64,000 bases of DNA from Vagococcus carniphilus (GCF_014397115.1 NZ_CP060720.1:1752001-1816000), one strand, 5' to 3'; counted from the first letter of the stretch, positions 37,644 through 47,022 are shown. The notes: a model not told the origin generated them from the letters alone. Numbers and translations: made by a program.

Positions 37644-40295
37644 TTATTTGGCTTCATACCAAGTATTTCCAACACTGCTATCTGCTTTTAAAGGTACACT
37701 TAATTGAACAGCGTTTTCCATTGTTTCTTCTACAATTTGTTGTAAACGTGGAATTTCTGATTTAGGAGCTTCAAAAACTAACTCATCATGCACTTGAAGA
37801 AGCATTGTTGCTTCCATTTTTTCATCTTTTAGTTTTTGATCAATTTGAATCATAGCAATTTTTAGAATATCAGCCGCACTACCTTGGATAGGTGTATTAA
37901 TAGCTGTTCTTTCTGCAAAGCTTCTGATGTTAAAGTTTCTAGCATTAATATCAGGTAAGTATCTTCTTCTATGATAAAGAGTCTCTACATAACCTTTATC
38001 TTTAGCTTCTCTAACTACTTGTTCCATATAATCTTTAACGCCTGGATATTTTTCAAAGTAAGTATCAATAAATGTTTGAGCGTCTTGACGAGAAATACCT
38101 AGGTTCTGAGATAAACCATAATCACTTATACCATAAACAATTCCAAAGTTCACCGCTTTTGCTTGGCGTCTTAAATTACCATCTACATCTTCTTCCTTTT
38201 CAACACCAAATACCCTCATTGCTGTACTGGCATGAATATCTTGACCTTCAATAAAGGCTGCTTTTAAATGTTCGTCATCTGAAATGTGAGCTAAGACTCT
38301 TAACTCAATTTGCGAATAGTCAGAAGAGAATAATTGCCAATCTGCATTTCTAGGAACAAAGGCTTCTCTTATTTTTCGACCTTCTTCTAATCTAATTGGA
38401 ATATTTTGCAGATTAGGATCAACTGAACTTAATCGTCCTGTCTGCGTCAATGTTTGAACGTATCTTGTATGAATTTTATTATCTTCAAAAATAACTTTTA
38501 GTAAGCCTTCAACATACGTTGATTGTATTTTAGCAATTTGACGATAAGTTAAAATATCATCAATAATAGGATTTTCACCTTGTAGTTTTTCTAAAACATC
38601 AACAGCAGTAGAATAACCTGTTTTAGTTTTCTTGATAACAGGTAAGCCCATTTTTTCAAAAAGGATAACACCTAATTGTTTTGGTGAATTTAAGTTAAAT
38701 TCTTCTCCTGCAGCTTCGTATACTTTTTGCTCTATTTCGTTTAATCTTTTAGCAAATTCACCTTTCATCTCTTGTAAGCGACTTGCGTTAACTGTAATTC
38801 CTTCAATCTCCATCTCGCCTAAAATATGGGCTAATGGCAATTCTATCTCATTAAATAAATCAAGTTGATTTTTACTTTCCAACTCTTCCATTAATGGTTC
38901 GTATAAGAAATCAATAGCATGAATCTTCCTTGCTAAATGCTCAAACATCTCTGATTCATTTTCAGGTAACCCTTTTTTAGCTCCCTTACCATAAACAGCC
39001 TCATCTCGGTCAACATCATAATAATTAAATTTTTGCGCAATTTCAGCAATATCTTCGCTATTATTAGTTGAATCAATTAGATAAGAAGCTAACAGTGTAT
39101 CAAATTTTACACCTTTTAAGCTTAAACCAAAGCGATTTAAAGCAACTTCAGTACGTTTTGTATCAAATACTTTTTTAGTCATATCTTCATTTTTAAGCCA
39201 CTCAATAAATAATGGTTCTTCAAATAAATCAAGATTAGTTGATACATAGCAATTTTCAGCATTTCCAAATGCAAAACCAACAACCTCAGACGTGTGATAG
39301 TTCTCATCTAGCATCTCTACATAAAGTGATAAATCAGTTTGGAACATCTCTTTTGTTAAAGAATCAATGACTTCATAATGAATTTCTTTTTTGTCTTCAT
39401 TATCAGCAGTCACTAAACTTGAATCCAATTTATTTAAAAATGAATTAAAATCCATTTCCTTATAAAAAGGAACTAAGACATCAAGATTTTTTCCATCAAA
39501 ACCTAATTCATCCACCTTAATATCAATTGGTGCATCAATATTAATAGTTGCTAATTTTTTACTCATTAACGCTATTTCTTTTTCATTAATAAGATTTTCT
39601 TTCATTTTACTTTTTTTCATTGAATCTATATTTTCATAGACGCCTTCTACCGTATCATACTCTTTTAATAATTTAATAGCTGTTTTTTCACCAATCTTAG
39701 TCACTCCAGGAATATTGTCAGACTGGTCTCCTGCTAGTCCCTTCATATCAATTATCTGATTTGGAACTAATCCATATTTTTCCATAATATGCTCTGGTGT
39801 ATAAGATTCAATTTCACTAACACCTTTAACGGTAACATCAACACGGATATTGTCAGAAGCTAATTGAGTTAAATCTTTATCTCCAGATAAAACAACTACA
39901 TCAAATTTTTCTTTATCAGCTTGAGTTGCTAATGTGCCAATAATATCATCTGCTTCATAATTTTCTAGTTCATAATGCTTCATTCCTAAACCTTCAATTA
40001 AATCTCTTAAATAAGGCATTTGCTCTTTAAATTCACTTGGTGTTTTTGCTCTTCCTGCTTTATAATCTTCGTAAAAAGAATGTCTAAAAGTTGTTTTTCC
40101 TGCATCAAAAGCAACTAACACATGAGTTGGCTTTTCTCTTTCTAAAACATTTTCCAACATATTATGTACTGCATATAAGGCATTCGTATGTAAACCACTT
40201 TGATTTTTAAAACGCTCCAAAGATTGATACAATGCAAAGAAACCTCTAAAAGCAATACTATTTCCATCAATTAATAATAATTTATTTTTTGCCAT
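37644..40295 (-). CDS. polA: DNA polymerase I
   Basis: The enzyme fills gaps in repair and replaces RNA primers. From the ATG at 40295 (MAKNKLLLIDGNSIAFRGFF, after GGAGTG) it has 883 residues. It carries the 5'-3' exonuclease domain (1-290, with VVLSGDKDLTQL) and the polymerase domain (motif A FSSDYSQIELR, motif B RRQAKAVNFGIVYG, motif C LQVHDELVFEAP). The 3'-5' exonuclease domain (300-480) appears to lack the catalytic Asp/Glu motif: the region reads SLYVEMLDENYHTSE. Such an inactive proofreading domain is common in Firmicutes. A longer reading to 40337 is not preferred. Confidence 0.97.
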   Translation of the reverse strand: MAKNKLLLIDGNSIAFRGFFALYQSLERFKNQSGLHTNALYAVHNMLENVLEREKPTHVLVAFDAGKTTFRHSFYEDYKAGRAKTPSEFKEQMPYLRDLIEGLGMKHYELENYEADDIIGTLATQADKEKFDVVVLSGDKDLTQLASDNIRVDVTVKGVSEIESYTPEHIMEKYGLVPNQIIDMKGLAGDQSDNIPGVTKIGEKTAIKLLKEYDTVEGVYENIDSMKKSKMKENLINEKEIALMSKKLATINIDAPIDIKVDELGFDGKNLDVLVPFYKEMDFNSFLNKLDSSLVTADNEDKKEIHYEVIDSLTKEMFQTDLSLYVEMLDENYHTSEVVGFAFGNAENCYVSTNLDLFEEPLFIEWLKNEDMTKKVFDTKRTEVALNRFGLSLKGVKFDTLLASYLIDSTNNSEDIAEIAQKFNYYDVDRDEAVYGKGAKKGLPENESEMFEHLARKIHAIDFLYEPLMEELESKNQLDLFNEIELPLAHILGEMEIEGITVNASRLQEMKGEFAKRLNEIEQKVYEAAGEEFNLNSPKQLGVILFEKMGLPVIKKTKTGYSTAVDVLEKLQGENPIIDDILTYRQIAKIQSTYVEGLLKVIFEDNKIHTRYVQTLTQTGRLSSVDPNLQNIPIRLEEGRKIREAFVPRNADWQLFSSDYSQIELRVLAHISDDEHLKAAFIEGQDIHASTAMRVFGVEKEEDVDGNLRRQAKAVNFGIVYGISDYGLSQNLGISRQDAQTFIDTYFEKYPGVKDYMEQVVREAKDKGYVETLYHRRRYLPDINARNFNIRSFAERTAINTPIQGSAADILKIAMIQIDQKLKDEKMEATMLLQVHDELVFEAPKSEIPRLQQIVEETMENAVQLSVPLKADSSVGNTWYEAK

Positions 40296-40371
40296 ACTGA
40301 CACTCCATTCCCGTACTATTCTCAACCATTCTATCAAAAATCATACCACTTTGCGAAAAGAAATCACTCAA

Positions 40372-40408
40372 ACAAAAAAGATTCTCCTAGATTTCCTAGA
40401 AGAACCTT
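40372..40408 (-). terminator. Intrinsic terminator after the Bax-inhibitor-type gene
   Basis: Minus strand GGTTCTTCTAG, five bases, CTAGGAGAATC and six T. Confidence 0.85.
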
Positions 40409-40420
40409 CTTAAATACTTA

Positions 40421-41113
40421 TTAGTCTCTACCAAAAATTCTTAATAGTGATAAGAACAAGTTCACTAAATCAAGATATAATGTCATCGCACAATAAATGG
40501 CTAAGTTTGAACCTGCTTGATCGCCCATTTCTTGGTAGTATAATTTGATTTTTTGATTGTCCCAAGCAGTTAATCCTGCAAAAACAACAACCATAGCAAG
40601 AGAAATCGCAAAATCTACTGCTGAACTTTTAAGAACAAATAGGTTTAACACAATTGCAATCAAAGCTCCAATTAAAAAGCTATACATTGCGTGTCCCATT
40701 GCGCTTAAATCTTTTTTAATAAATACACCAACTAGTGACATGCCGATAAACATTCCTGCTGCCGTCACAAAGGCTAATGTTACATCTGTCGCATCATACA
40801 TAAAAACTGTTGCTGAGATAGTTACACCTGTTAAAATTGTATAAGCAATGTAACCTAAAAGTGATTTACCAGAATTACTAAAAGCATTTTTACCTAAATA
40901 AATCACTAAACCAATTTGAACTCCCCACATTAAGAAGAAATTCAATCGACCACCATAAACAAAGCCTAAAACTTCATTTGGGAAAACATTAATTACCAAG
41001 AAAGATGTTATAGCACTTAGTAAAATACCTAAACCAAGATATCCATACACCTTACTATAAAATTTAGAAATACCTGTTGCTTTTTCAACGTTATGATTAT
41101 TGTCCATCATCAT
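40421..41113 (-). CDS. Bax inhibitor-1/YccA family membrane protein
   Basis: The 230-residue protein has seven membrane helices, typical of the BI-1/YccA family (YetJ type), which forms pH-sensitive calcium leak channels in some bacteria. The C-terminal helices hold the conserved acidic residues (AWDNQKIKLYYQEM, LYLDLVNLFLSLLRIFG). The start has three Met codons in a row (41113-41105) after AAAGGACG, and it overlaps the end of the MaoC-like gene by about 17 bases, so the two are probably coupled. The physiological role here is unknown. Confidence 0.92.
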   Translation of the reverse strand: MMMDNNHNVEKATGISKFYSKVYGYLGLGILLSAITSFLVINVFPNEVLGFVYGGRLNFFLMWGVQIGLVIYLGKNAFSNSGKSLLGYIAYTILTGVTISATVFMYDATDVTLAFVTAAGMFIGMSLVGVFIKKDLSAMGHAMYSFLIGALIAIVLNLFVLKSSAVDFAISLAMVVVFAGLTAWDNQKIKLYYQEMGDQAGSNLAIYCAMTLYLDLVNLFLSLLRIFGRD

Positions 41114-41582
41114 CAATCACGTCCTTTTCAGTTATTTGTTTAATCTTAGTTGGTTTTACCATTACGACCGCGTCTAACACTCTGACTTCTTCATAATTTT
41201 GAGCTTTGACAGAAACCGTTACAACTTCTTTCAGCAAATCAATTTTTATGATTTCAAAATGAAAAGTAAGCGTCTCATAATGATAAACCGGATTAACTAA
41301 GTTAAAAGATAAATTAACAATATTAGATCCTGGCCCAGGTAAATGTTTTGAGATGACACTCGAAATAATTCCCATCAACATAATACTTGGAACAATTGGT
41401 TTTTCATATTCAGTTCTTTCGGCAAATTTATGCTGAATAAACAAAGGATTGGCGTCATTTGTTAGTCCTAAGTATAACAATAACTGACTATCTTCAATTG
41501 TTTCTGTGATACTTAACGATTCGCCTTCAGATAATTCATCGATGGTTTTACCATCTTTTTTTTGAAATTTTAGCACCATCAC
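41097..41582 (-). CDS. MaoC-like hot-dog fold protein
   Basis: The 161-residue protein has the hot-dog fold of MaoC/R-specific enoyl-CoA hydratases. The segment LGLTNDANPLFIQHKFAE near residue 38 carries Asp and His in the hydratase-motif arrangement, and PIVPSIMLMGIISSVISKHL follows. Substrate and pathway are unknown; no fatty-acid genes are nearby. It lies 21 bases after murC and ends inside the start of the BI-1 gene. Confidence 0.78.
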   Translation of the reverse strand: MMVLKFQKKDGKTIDELSEGESLSITETIEDSQLLLYLGLTNDANPLFIQHKFAERTEYEKPIVPSIMLMGIISSVISKHLPGPGSNIVNLSFNLVNPVYHYETLTFHFEIIKIDLLKEVVTVSVKAQNYEEVRVLDAVVMVKPTKIKQITEKDVIDDDGQ

Positions 41583-41603
41583 TATCTCCTATCTGCTAAA
41601 AAA

Positions 41604-42941
41604 TTACATATTGTTCCTTATAGTATTACCTAAAAGTTGTTCATATGCAACTTGAAATTTCTGAACATCTCCAGCACCCATGAAAATCACAACTGCTTCC
41701 TCATGGTTTAAAAGTGGTGACATGTCGTCTAAACTTAAGACTGTTCCACCTTTAGAGATTTTGTTACCTAAATCTTCAATTTTAACTTCTCCTGCATCTT
41801 CTCTTGCTGAAGCAAAGATTTCACATAAATAAACACTATCAGCTAAATCTAAAGAAGCTGCAAAATCATCCATCAAGGCAATAGTTCTAGTGAATGTATG
41901 TGGTTGGAAAACAGCCACAATTTCTTTATTCGGATATTTTTGACGCGCTGCATCAATTGTTGCTTTAATTTCAGCTGGATGATGAGCATAATCATCAACT
42001 AAAATAGTATCTGCAACTTTTTTCTCGCTAAAGCGACGCTTAACACCGCTAAATGTTGCTAATTCTTTTGCAACAAGTTCCATATCAAGACCTTCTAAGT
42101 AACTAATTGAAATAACACTTAGAGCGTTCATCACATTATGGAAACCAAATGCCGGTACAATAAATTGTCCAATTAATTTATCTTCATAAAAGACATCAAA
42201 ACTTGAACCAGTTGTTGTGCGTTCAATATTTCGAGCTTGGAAATCATCTTCTTCTGTTGCACCATAATAGTAAACAGGTACATCTGTTTTAATTTTTCTT
42301 AAATACTCATCATCACCAAATGCAATGATTCCTTTTTTAACGCCTTCACCAAATACTTGAAAGGCACTAAAAACATCATCAATGCTCTCATAATAATCCG
42401 GATGGTCAAAGTCAACATTAGTGATAATTGCATAATCTGGTTGGTAAGACAAGAAGTGACGACGATACTCACAAGCTTCAAAAGCAAAGAATTCCGCTTC
42501 TCTTTCTCCATGCCCAGTTCCATCTCCAATTAAAAAGCTCGTTGGTTTAATACCAGATAAAACATGAGCTAATAAACCTGTCGTACTTGTTTTACCATGA
42601 GAACCTGTTACAGCAATACTTGTATACATTTTAATAAATTCACCTAAAAAACGGTGATATCTAATAACATTTAGACCTTTTTTTAATGCCGCTTGAATTT
42701 CTTCATGTGTATCAGGAAAAGCATTACCTGCAATGACTATTAAATCATCTGTAATGTTTGCTTCACTAAATGGAAGAATCTTAATGCCTTCTTTTTCTAG
42801 TTCTCTTTGTGTGAAAAAGTATTTTTCAACGTCAGATCCTTGAACTTTAAAGCCTTTTTGATGTAATAATAAAGCTAATGAGCTCATGCCTGAACCTTTG
42901 ATTCCTACAAAATGATATGTTTTATTTTTATGAATTTCCAT
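41604..42941 (-). CDS. murC: UDP-N-acetylmuramate--L-alanine ligase
   Basis: The enzyme adds L-alanine to UDP-MurNAc in peptidoglycan synthesis. The 445-residue protein has the N-terminal binding motif [20 protein letters not shown] near residue 12, the ATP motif [19 protein letters not shown] near 109, and [18 protein letters not shown] near 310. It has its own promoter upstream (43001-43029) and is followed by the MaoC-like gene. Confidence 0.98.
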   Translation of the reverse strand: MEIHKNKTYHFVGIKGSGMSSLALLLHQKGFKVQGSDVEKYFFTQRELEKEGIKILPFSEANITDDLIVIAGNAFPDTHEEIQAALKKGLNVIRYHRFLGEFIKMYTSIAVTGSHGKTSTTGLLAHVLSGIKPTSFLIGDGTGHGEREAEFFAFEACEYRRHFLSYQPDYAIITNVDFDHPDYYESIDDVFSAFQVFGEGVKKGIIAFGDDEYLRKIKTDVPVYYYGATEEDDFQARNIERTTTGSSFDVFYEDKLIGQFIVPAFGFHNVMNALSVISISYLEGLDMELVAKELATFSGVKRRFSEKKVADTILVDDYAHHPAEIKATIDAARQKYPNKEIVAVFQPHTFTRTIALMDDFAASLDLADSVYLCEIFASAREDAGEVKIEDLGNKISKGGTVLSLDDMSPLLNHEEAVVIFMGAGDVQKFQVAYEQLLGNTIRNNM

Positions 42942-43000
42942 AAAAATCCCCTTTTCTCTTCTAAATACACTATTTGTGATTTGTATTAAATATCTATGTC

Positions 43001-43029
43001 ATTATCGTATAATTAAGTTAAATAATCAA
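43001..43029 (-). promoter_or_regulatory. Predicted murC promoter
   Basis: Minus strand TTGATT (complement of 43024-43029), 17 bases, GATAAT (complement of 43001-43006). It lies just after the terminator of the preceding gene. Confidence 0.65.
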
Positions 43030-43068
43030 CAAAAAATACTTACACGGACAATACCGATGTAAGTATTC
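43030..43068 (-). terminator. Intrinsic terminator after the 267-residue gene
   Basis: Minus strand AATACTTACA, 13 bases, TGTAAGTATT followed by T residues. It isolates this gene from murC. Confidence 0.8.
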
Positions 43069-43069
43069 A

Positions 43070-43870
43070 CTAATCAAAATAATAACTATCTAACTTAGTA
43101 CTTCCTTCTTCAGCAATAATACCTGACAATGTTTTTTCAAGTCTTTGATTTTTCTTTTTCTCTGTTGAAGGGACTTCTTTTAAATGATCATCATTCACAT
43201 CAACTTCATCAATAATCGGATCTAAAATAACTTCTTCTTCCATTAATAGAAGATTGTTCGAAGAGGCTTTTCTAAGTTCATCAACTAGAAGTTCTCTTCC
43301 ATGTTTTGGTCTATCTTCTTTTTGTTCATCTTCAATAATAGAAGCCGGTATATGTTTAGGTTGAAAAATATTTTTTCCTTTTTCACCTGGTAAATCATAT
43401 GAAGATTCAAATTTAGAACGTCTTTTATCAGATTTATGATGCTTTACATTACCATATGTATCTGTTTCTAAAAATTCATTAGAAAAAGATGATTGTGGTG
43501 ATCGGTATTCTTTTTTTTCTGGTACTACATAATTATTATCCTTAACTGGGACAACTTTTTGATCTAATTTAATTCTTTTCTCATGAAAAGCCGTCTTCTG
43601 AACTTTAGGAACTGCCTTAATCTCTTCAGTGTCAACTAATCCGTCTTGACCAAAGTAATCTGGTGCATCGATCATTTCAACAGGATCAATGTCAGCATTA
43701 TTAATAGATTTTGACTGCACAGAATAAGGATCTTCATTTTTATACACAAAACCATCATCTAATATATCTTTTAAAAATTCACGATTTCTTTTTCTCTGTA
43801 ATTTAACTCCTGTTTCATCATCGTAAACAGGAAAACGAAAATGTTTTCTTTTATCTGAAAGATTTAACAT
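43070..43870 (-). CDS. Predicted disordered charged protein of unknown function
   Basis: Not recognised. From ATG 43870 (9 bases after AAAAGGA) the 266-residue protein is rich in Lys, Glu, Asp, Ser and Pro, with no membrane segment, signal peptide or enzyme motif, so it is probably largely disordered and cytoplasmic. The first 40 residues (NLSDKRKHFRFPVYDDETGV) look most structured. In Bacillus the place before murC is held by the FtsK-like translocase SftA, which has a long disordered N-terminal part; whether this protein is related is only a guess from position. A terminator and a murC promoter follow. Confidence 0.65.
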   Translation of the reverse strand: MLNLSDKRKHFRFPVYDDETGVKLQRKRNREFLKDILDDGFVYKNEDPYSVQSKSINNADIDPVEMIDAPDYFGQDGLVDTEEIKAVPKVQKTAFHEKRIKLDQKVVPVKDNNYVVPEKKEYRSPQSSFSNEFLETDTYGNVKHHKSDKRRSKFESSYDLPGEKGKNIFQPKHIPASIIEDEQKEDRPKHGRELLVDELRKASSNNLLLMEEEVILDPIIDEVDVNDDHLKEVPSTEKKKNQRLEKTLSGIIAEEGSTKLDSYYFD

Positions 43871-43949
43871 CACTATCATTCCTTTTATTTCACTGTATAC
43901 AGTCTATCATACTCGCTTTCAGAAAAAAATAGATATCCCCCAATAAATT

Positions 43950-43980
43950 AAAAAAAGATGTTGATAGAATCAACATCTTA
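43950..43980 (-). terminator. Intrinsic terminator after the small membrane protein gene
   Basis: Minus strand AAGATGTTGAT, three bases, ATCAACATCTT then six T. Confidence 0.9.
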
Positions 43981-44310
43981 ACTAAAACTTTTTAAAATTT
44001 GCCAAACAATTGGAATATATACGTCTAACAACGGAGCAAGCACACAGAATAATATGACACTAGCTACCAATACTGCCATTAATATTCCACCAATTTTTCT
44101 TGATTTTTTCAAAACAAATAAAATTAAAATAACTAAAAGTCCAATGGTTAACATGATTGCTAATTCTTTAGTTTGAATGTCAATAACTTGTCCATTCATC
44201 ATTTTTTTAATGACTTGAGAATAAAGGAACCACAGTAACTCAACGACGTAAATAGCTAGAACAACTCGTAAAACAAGTTTTGACTTTCCTTGTCCATTTT
44301 TCTTAACCAT
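43978..44310 (-). CDS. Small membrane protein of unknown function
   Basis: From ATG 44310 (after GAAAGGTGGATCTTT) the product has 110 residues and three membrane helices (about 14-33, 48-68, 75-100) with the basic stretch KKSRKIGG between the last two. I do not recognise the family. It is a single-gene unit with its own terminator. A longer reading to 44349 adds 13 residues without a ribosome site. Confidence 0.65.
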   Translation of the reverse strand: MVKKNGQGKSKLVLRVVLAIYVVELLWFLYSQVIKKMMNGQVIDIQTKELAIMLTIGLLVILILFVLKKSRKIGGILMAVLVASVILFCVLAPLLDVYIPIVWQILKSFS

Positions 44311-44424
44311 AAAGATCCACCTTTCCTTTTGTAAATACACGCAAGCCATTATAACAAAATTTTAAGAATTTGTTAAATAAAAATTCAAACAATTTATGAG
44401 TTTTTTCTTAATGATTCTAGTTAT

Positions 44425-45762
44425 TTACTTCAAGTGTTGATTAAAGAATTTTAATGTCAATTGGTTAATAATATGATAATTTTTAAAAGCATTTCCTTCT
44501 TTTTCATTCAATATCTTTGTAGAAGCTGATAAATCAGTAAAGCTAACATGATTCGAATGTGGAATAATTTCATGAACTACTTCATTTCCTTTAACTAAAC
44601 TATTTTTTCTCATTAATTCTTTGAAATATTCTTTTTCTTCACTCGTTTGTTCCTTCTTAGGTATCATACTTGCGATAGAAGCTGAAGAATTTATTAATAA
44701 AAAGGGCTTCTCAATTCCTTTATCTGGAACATCAGGACCAAACAGAGCACCATCCAAGTCAACTGCTGCTTTTATTTTAGAATCCGTCATCAAACTCTGT
44801 AATGCTGTTGCTCCACCATACGAAAATCCTAAATAACCGATTTTATCAAAATTAATGGTCGAAGAAATAGTATCGTTACTTTTCTGTAACTGATTCATAA
44901 CAACCTTAGCATCTTTAACCCATTCAACGTTATATTCATCTAAATAAGACAAATCTTCTTTATTAGCTCCAAGAATTTTCTCATTGGCATATGGAATCAA
45001 TTCTCTACTACTTGTGTAACTAACAGCGGCATCTCCTGGGTGCTCAATAGATGCAATGACATAGCCATGACTTGCCAGCTCAGCCATTTGAAAGGTACTT
45101 TGAGTATTGTAACTGCCCATACCATGAGAAAATAAAATTAATGGATAAGACTCTTTTTTACCTTTTACCTTGGCGTCAACATAGGCATTTGTTTTGATTG
45201 AATTAAAATGCTTGGTAAAAATACTTGATATACCTTGTGCTTTACTTAGTGAATCTGATAATTGATTCATATCTTGACTGACTTGTAACATGGACTCACT
45301 TTTTACTTCAGCTGGATAAAAAAGAGTTACTTTTATCACTCTATTAGTTTTATTATTATTGTTAAGTTTTATTTGTCTACTTGAATCAACAAAATATTCT
45401 TCTTTAGCTCCAACTTCATTTTCACCACTCGGTTTATCAAATTGAAAATAAGGAAATACAATAGCCGGTAAAATACTAATTAAGCACACAACTGCATAAA
45501 AACTGACCTTTAGAATTCTGAAGAATAAGTTATTATTGCTTTTTTCATTCTTTCGATTAAAGAAATAAAAACATAACCCTAAAAGAACACTTAGTAAAAT
45601 TGGAATAAGTTGCCATCTAAAACCGATTAAAATAAGTAAAATCACTGACAACGGAAGAGTCAGATAAATAGCTCTTTTTTTAATGGTTTTATTTTTATTA
45701 AAAAAAGTTACTCCTATTAAGCTTAAAATACTTAAAATTAAAATAATTGATACAATTTGCAT
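44425..45762 (-). CDS. Membrane-anchored alpha/beta hydrolase (PAF-acetylhydrolase-like)
   Basis: The 445-residue protein begins with about four membrane helices (residues 1-115) and continues with an extracytoplasmic alpha/beta hydrolase domain. The oxyanion/dipeptide area is LILFSHGMGSYNTQST near residue 208, the nucleophile elbow is GYLGFSYGGATALQ near 308, the acid is in AAVDLDGALFG and the His in PHSNHVSF near 405. It resembles PAF-acetylhydrolase or dienelactone-type esterases. A 20-bp palindrome matching that before tetR lies 18-38 bases upstream of its start, so it is very likely controlled by the neighbouring TetR protein. Confidence 0.82.
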   Translation of the reverse strand: MQIVSIILILSILSLIGVTFFNKNKTIKKRAIYLTLPLSVILLILIGFRWQLIPILLSVLLGLCFYFFNRKNEKSNNNLFFRILKVSFYAVVCLISILPAIVFPYFQFDKPSGENEVGAKEEYFVDSSRQIKLNNNNKTNRVIKVTLFYPAEVKSESMLQVSQDMNQLSDSLSKAQGISSIFTKHFNSIKTNAYVDAKVKGKKESYPLILFSHGMGSYNTQSTFQMAELASHGYVIASIEHPGDAAVSYTSSRELIPYANEKILGANKEDLSYLDEYNVEWVKDAKVVMNQLQKSNDTISSTINFDKIGYLGFSYGGATALQSLMTDSKIKAAVDLDGALFGPDVPDKGIEKPFLLINSSASIASMIPKKEQTSEEKEYFKELMRKNSLVKGNEVVHEIIPHSNHVSFTDLSASTKILNEKEGNAFKNYHIINQLTLKFFNQHLK

Positions 45763-45780
45763 AATATTTCCCCCTTGTTT

Positions 45781-45800
45781 TTACATTCAAATGAATGTAA
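45781..45800. promoter_or_regulatory. TetR-type operator before the hydrolase gene
   Basis: TTACATTC-AAAT-GAATGTAA: a 20-base palindrome with perfect 8-base arms, 18 bases upstream of the hydrolase ATG. The same element with one mismatch occurs before tetR. Confidence 0.8.
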
Positions 45801-45803
45801 CGC

Positions 45804-45839
45804 TTTAAAAAAATAAAAACAAGAGATTTACTTGTTTTT
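45804..45839 (-). terminator. Intrinsic terminator at the end of tetR
   Basis: Minus strand AAAAACAAG, seven bases, CTTGTTTTT then T residues. The stem includes the tetR stop codon. Confidence 0.75.
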
Positions 45840-46472
45840 ATTCACCGAATCATAAACAGTCACCAAATCTGATTCAAGACCACTATCAACAACGTTTAAA
45901 CCAAGACTATTTGAAATAGTTTTTAAGACATTCACTCTTTCTTGATATTCTATTCTTGAGAGTTCACTAATGTCTATTGTTAACCAAAAATTAAAAAGCA
46001 AAGCTAATGCTTCTGCAGTAGCTTTTGGATAAGGAACGTTCATTGAGCCGTCTTTATTCCCAGCTTCAATCAACTGTTCAATTTGAGGGGAAGAATACTC
46101 TTTTCCATCAGTATAAAGTTTAAACAAAAATTCTGGTGTTTTTACTAAATGATTTAAAGAAGCCATGACACCATACTTTGAAGGTGTTGTTAAACTATAT
46201 CTTAAAACCTCTCTGAATCGTTCTAGAGCATTTTCTGTCTCATGAAAAATGAGCATCGCTTGATCAGGGCGATTATCAAATAACTCAATTGTGACAGCTT
46301 CAATAACGTCATTCTTAGTTTTAAAATGATGATAAAATGCGCCTCTTGAAATATCTCCCACTTCATCCACTATATTTTGAATGGAAATTTTCTCCCATCC
46401 TTTTTGAACAAACAATCTAGCAGCCGCATTAATTATCTTCTCTCTTGTTTCATCAAAATTTCTATGTTTCAT
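45828..46472 (-). CDS. TetR-family transcriptional regulator
   Basis: From ATG 46472 (MKHRNFDETREKII, 6 bases after AAGGTG) the protein has 214 residues. The N-terminal helix-turn-helix is AAARLFVQKGWEKISIQNIV and SRGAFYHHFKTKNDVIEAV; the rest is the ligand domain. An upstream ATG lies inside the operator, and the palindrome sits just after the -10 box, so autorepression is predicted. It precedes the hydrolase on the same strand; ligand unknown. Confidence 0.92.
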   Translation of the reverse strand: MKHRNFDETREKIINAAARLFVQKGWEKISIQNIVDEVGDISRGAFYHHFKTKNDVIEAVTIELFDNRPDQAMLIFHETENALERFREVLRYSLTTPSKYGVMASLNHLVKTPEFLFKLYTDGKEYSSPQIEQLIEAGNKDGSMNVPYPKATAEALALLFNFWLTIDISELSRIEYQERVNVLKTISNSLGLNVVDSGLESDLVTVYDSVNKNK

Positions 46473-46483
46473 TCTCATCACCT

Positions 46484-46503
46484 TAACATTCATTTGAATG
46501 TAA
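46484..46503. promoter_or_regulatory. TetR-type operator before tetR
   Basis: Plus strand TAACATTC-ATTT-GAATGTAA, a 20-base near-palindrome with 6 perfect bases in each arm, located between the tetR -10 box and its start. Confidence 0.8.
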
Positions 46504-46505
46504 AT

Positions 46506-46534
46506 AAAATATCATATTTTTTAAAGCACGTCAA
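46506..46534 (-). promoter_or_regulatory. Predicted tetR promoter
   Basis: Minus strand TTGACG (complement of 46529-46534), 17 bases, TATTTT (complement of 46506-46511). The operator begins directly downstream. Confidence 0.7.
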
Positions 46535-46571
46535 TAAAAAAGAGATTGTCTCTTCGTTGAGACAATCTCTG
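46533..46571 (-). terminator. Intrinsic terminator of the osmC-like gene
   Basis: Minus strand AGAGATTGTCTC, six bases, GAGACAATCTCT followed by T residues. Confidence 0.9.
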
Positions 46572-46584
46572 CTTTTATTTAGTT

Positions 46585-47022
46585 TTATTTAATAATGTTA
46601 GAAATCATTTCTGGTCCATTTTCAATCGTATCTGCTACTGGACAAGTTCTGTTAATAAAATCAACAAAGTTTGCTATTTCTTCATCTGTGTTATCTGCTT
46701 CTATAAAGAAATTAGTTGTAATTTTTGAGAAACCAATTTTAGCATTTGGATTTTTTCCCATAAAGCCATCTGGATCAAGTTCTCCTTCAAGCTCAATTCG
46801 AATATTTTTTAGTTTAATTTTATGCAATCTAGCAAAGCTTTTAGCTACAATCACTTTACAAGCACCTAAAGAGTTTAATAAAGCTTCAACTGGATTCATT
46901 CCAGTATCAGTTCCACCTAAATTTTTTGGTTCATCTAAAATAAATTCAAAATCTCTTGATTTACATGATACTTTTAATCCTGCTACGTTTTCTACAACTG
47001 CTTCAAATTTTTCAATTGCCAT
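46585..47022 (-). CDS. OsmC-family protein
   Basis: OsmC/Ohr proteins reduce organic hydroperoxides with two cysteines. The 145-residue protein has the first Cys in NSLGACKVIVAKSFA near residue 52 and the second in FINRTCPVADTI near 130, both in the usual places. The general OsmC branch (YhfA-like) is more likely than Ohr, because the Ohr-specific Arg/Glu surroundings are not obvious. A cre-like element (about 47126-47139) overlaps a minus-strand TATAAT 95 bases upstream. Confidence 0.9.
   Translation of the reverse strand: MAIEKFEAVVENVAGLKVSCKSRDFEFILDEPKNLGGTDTGMNPVEALLNSLGACKVIVAKSFARLHKIKLKNIRIELEGELDPDGFMGKNPNAKIGFSKITTNFFIEADNTDEEIANFVDFINRTCPVADTIENGPEMISNIIK

Noticed and set aside
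40296-40337. A longer polA start
   Set aside because: The family N-terminus is MAKNKLLLIDGNSIAFRGF at 40295; the extra 14 residues are not found in homologues I know.
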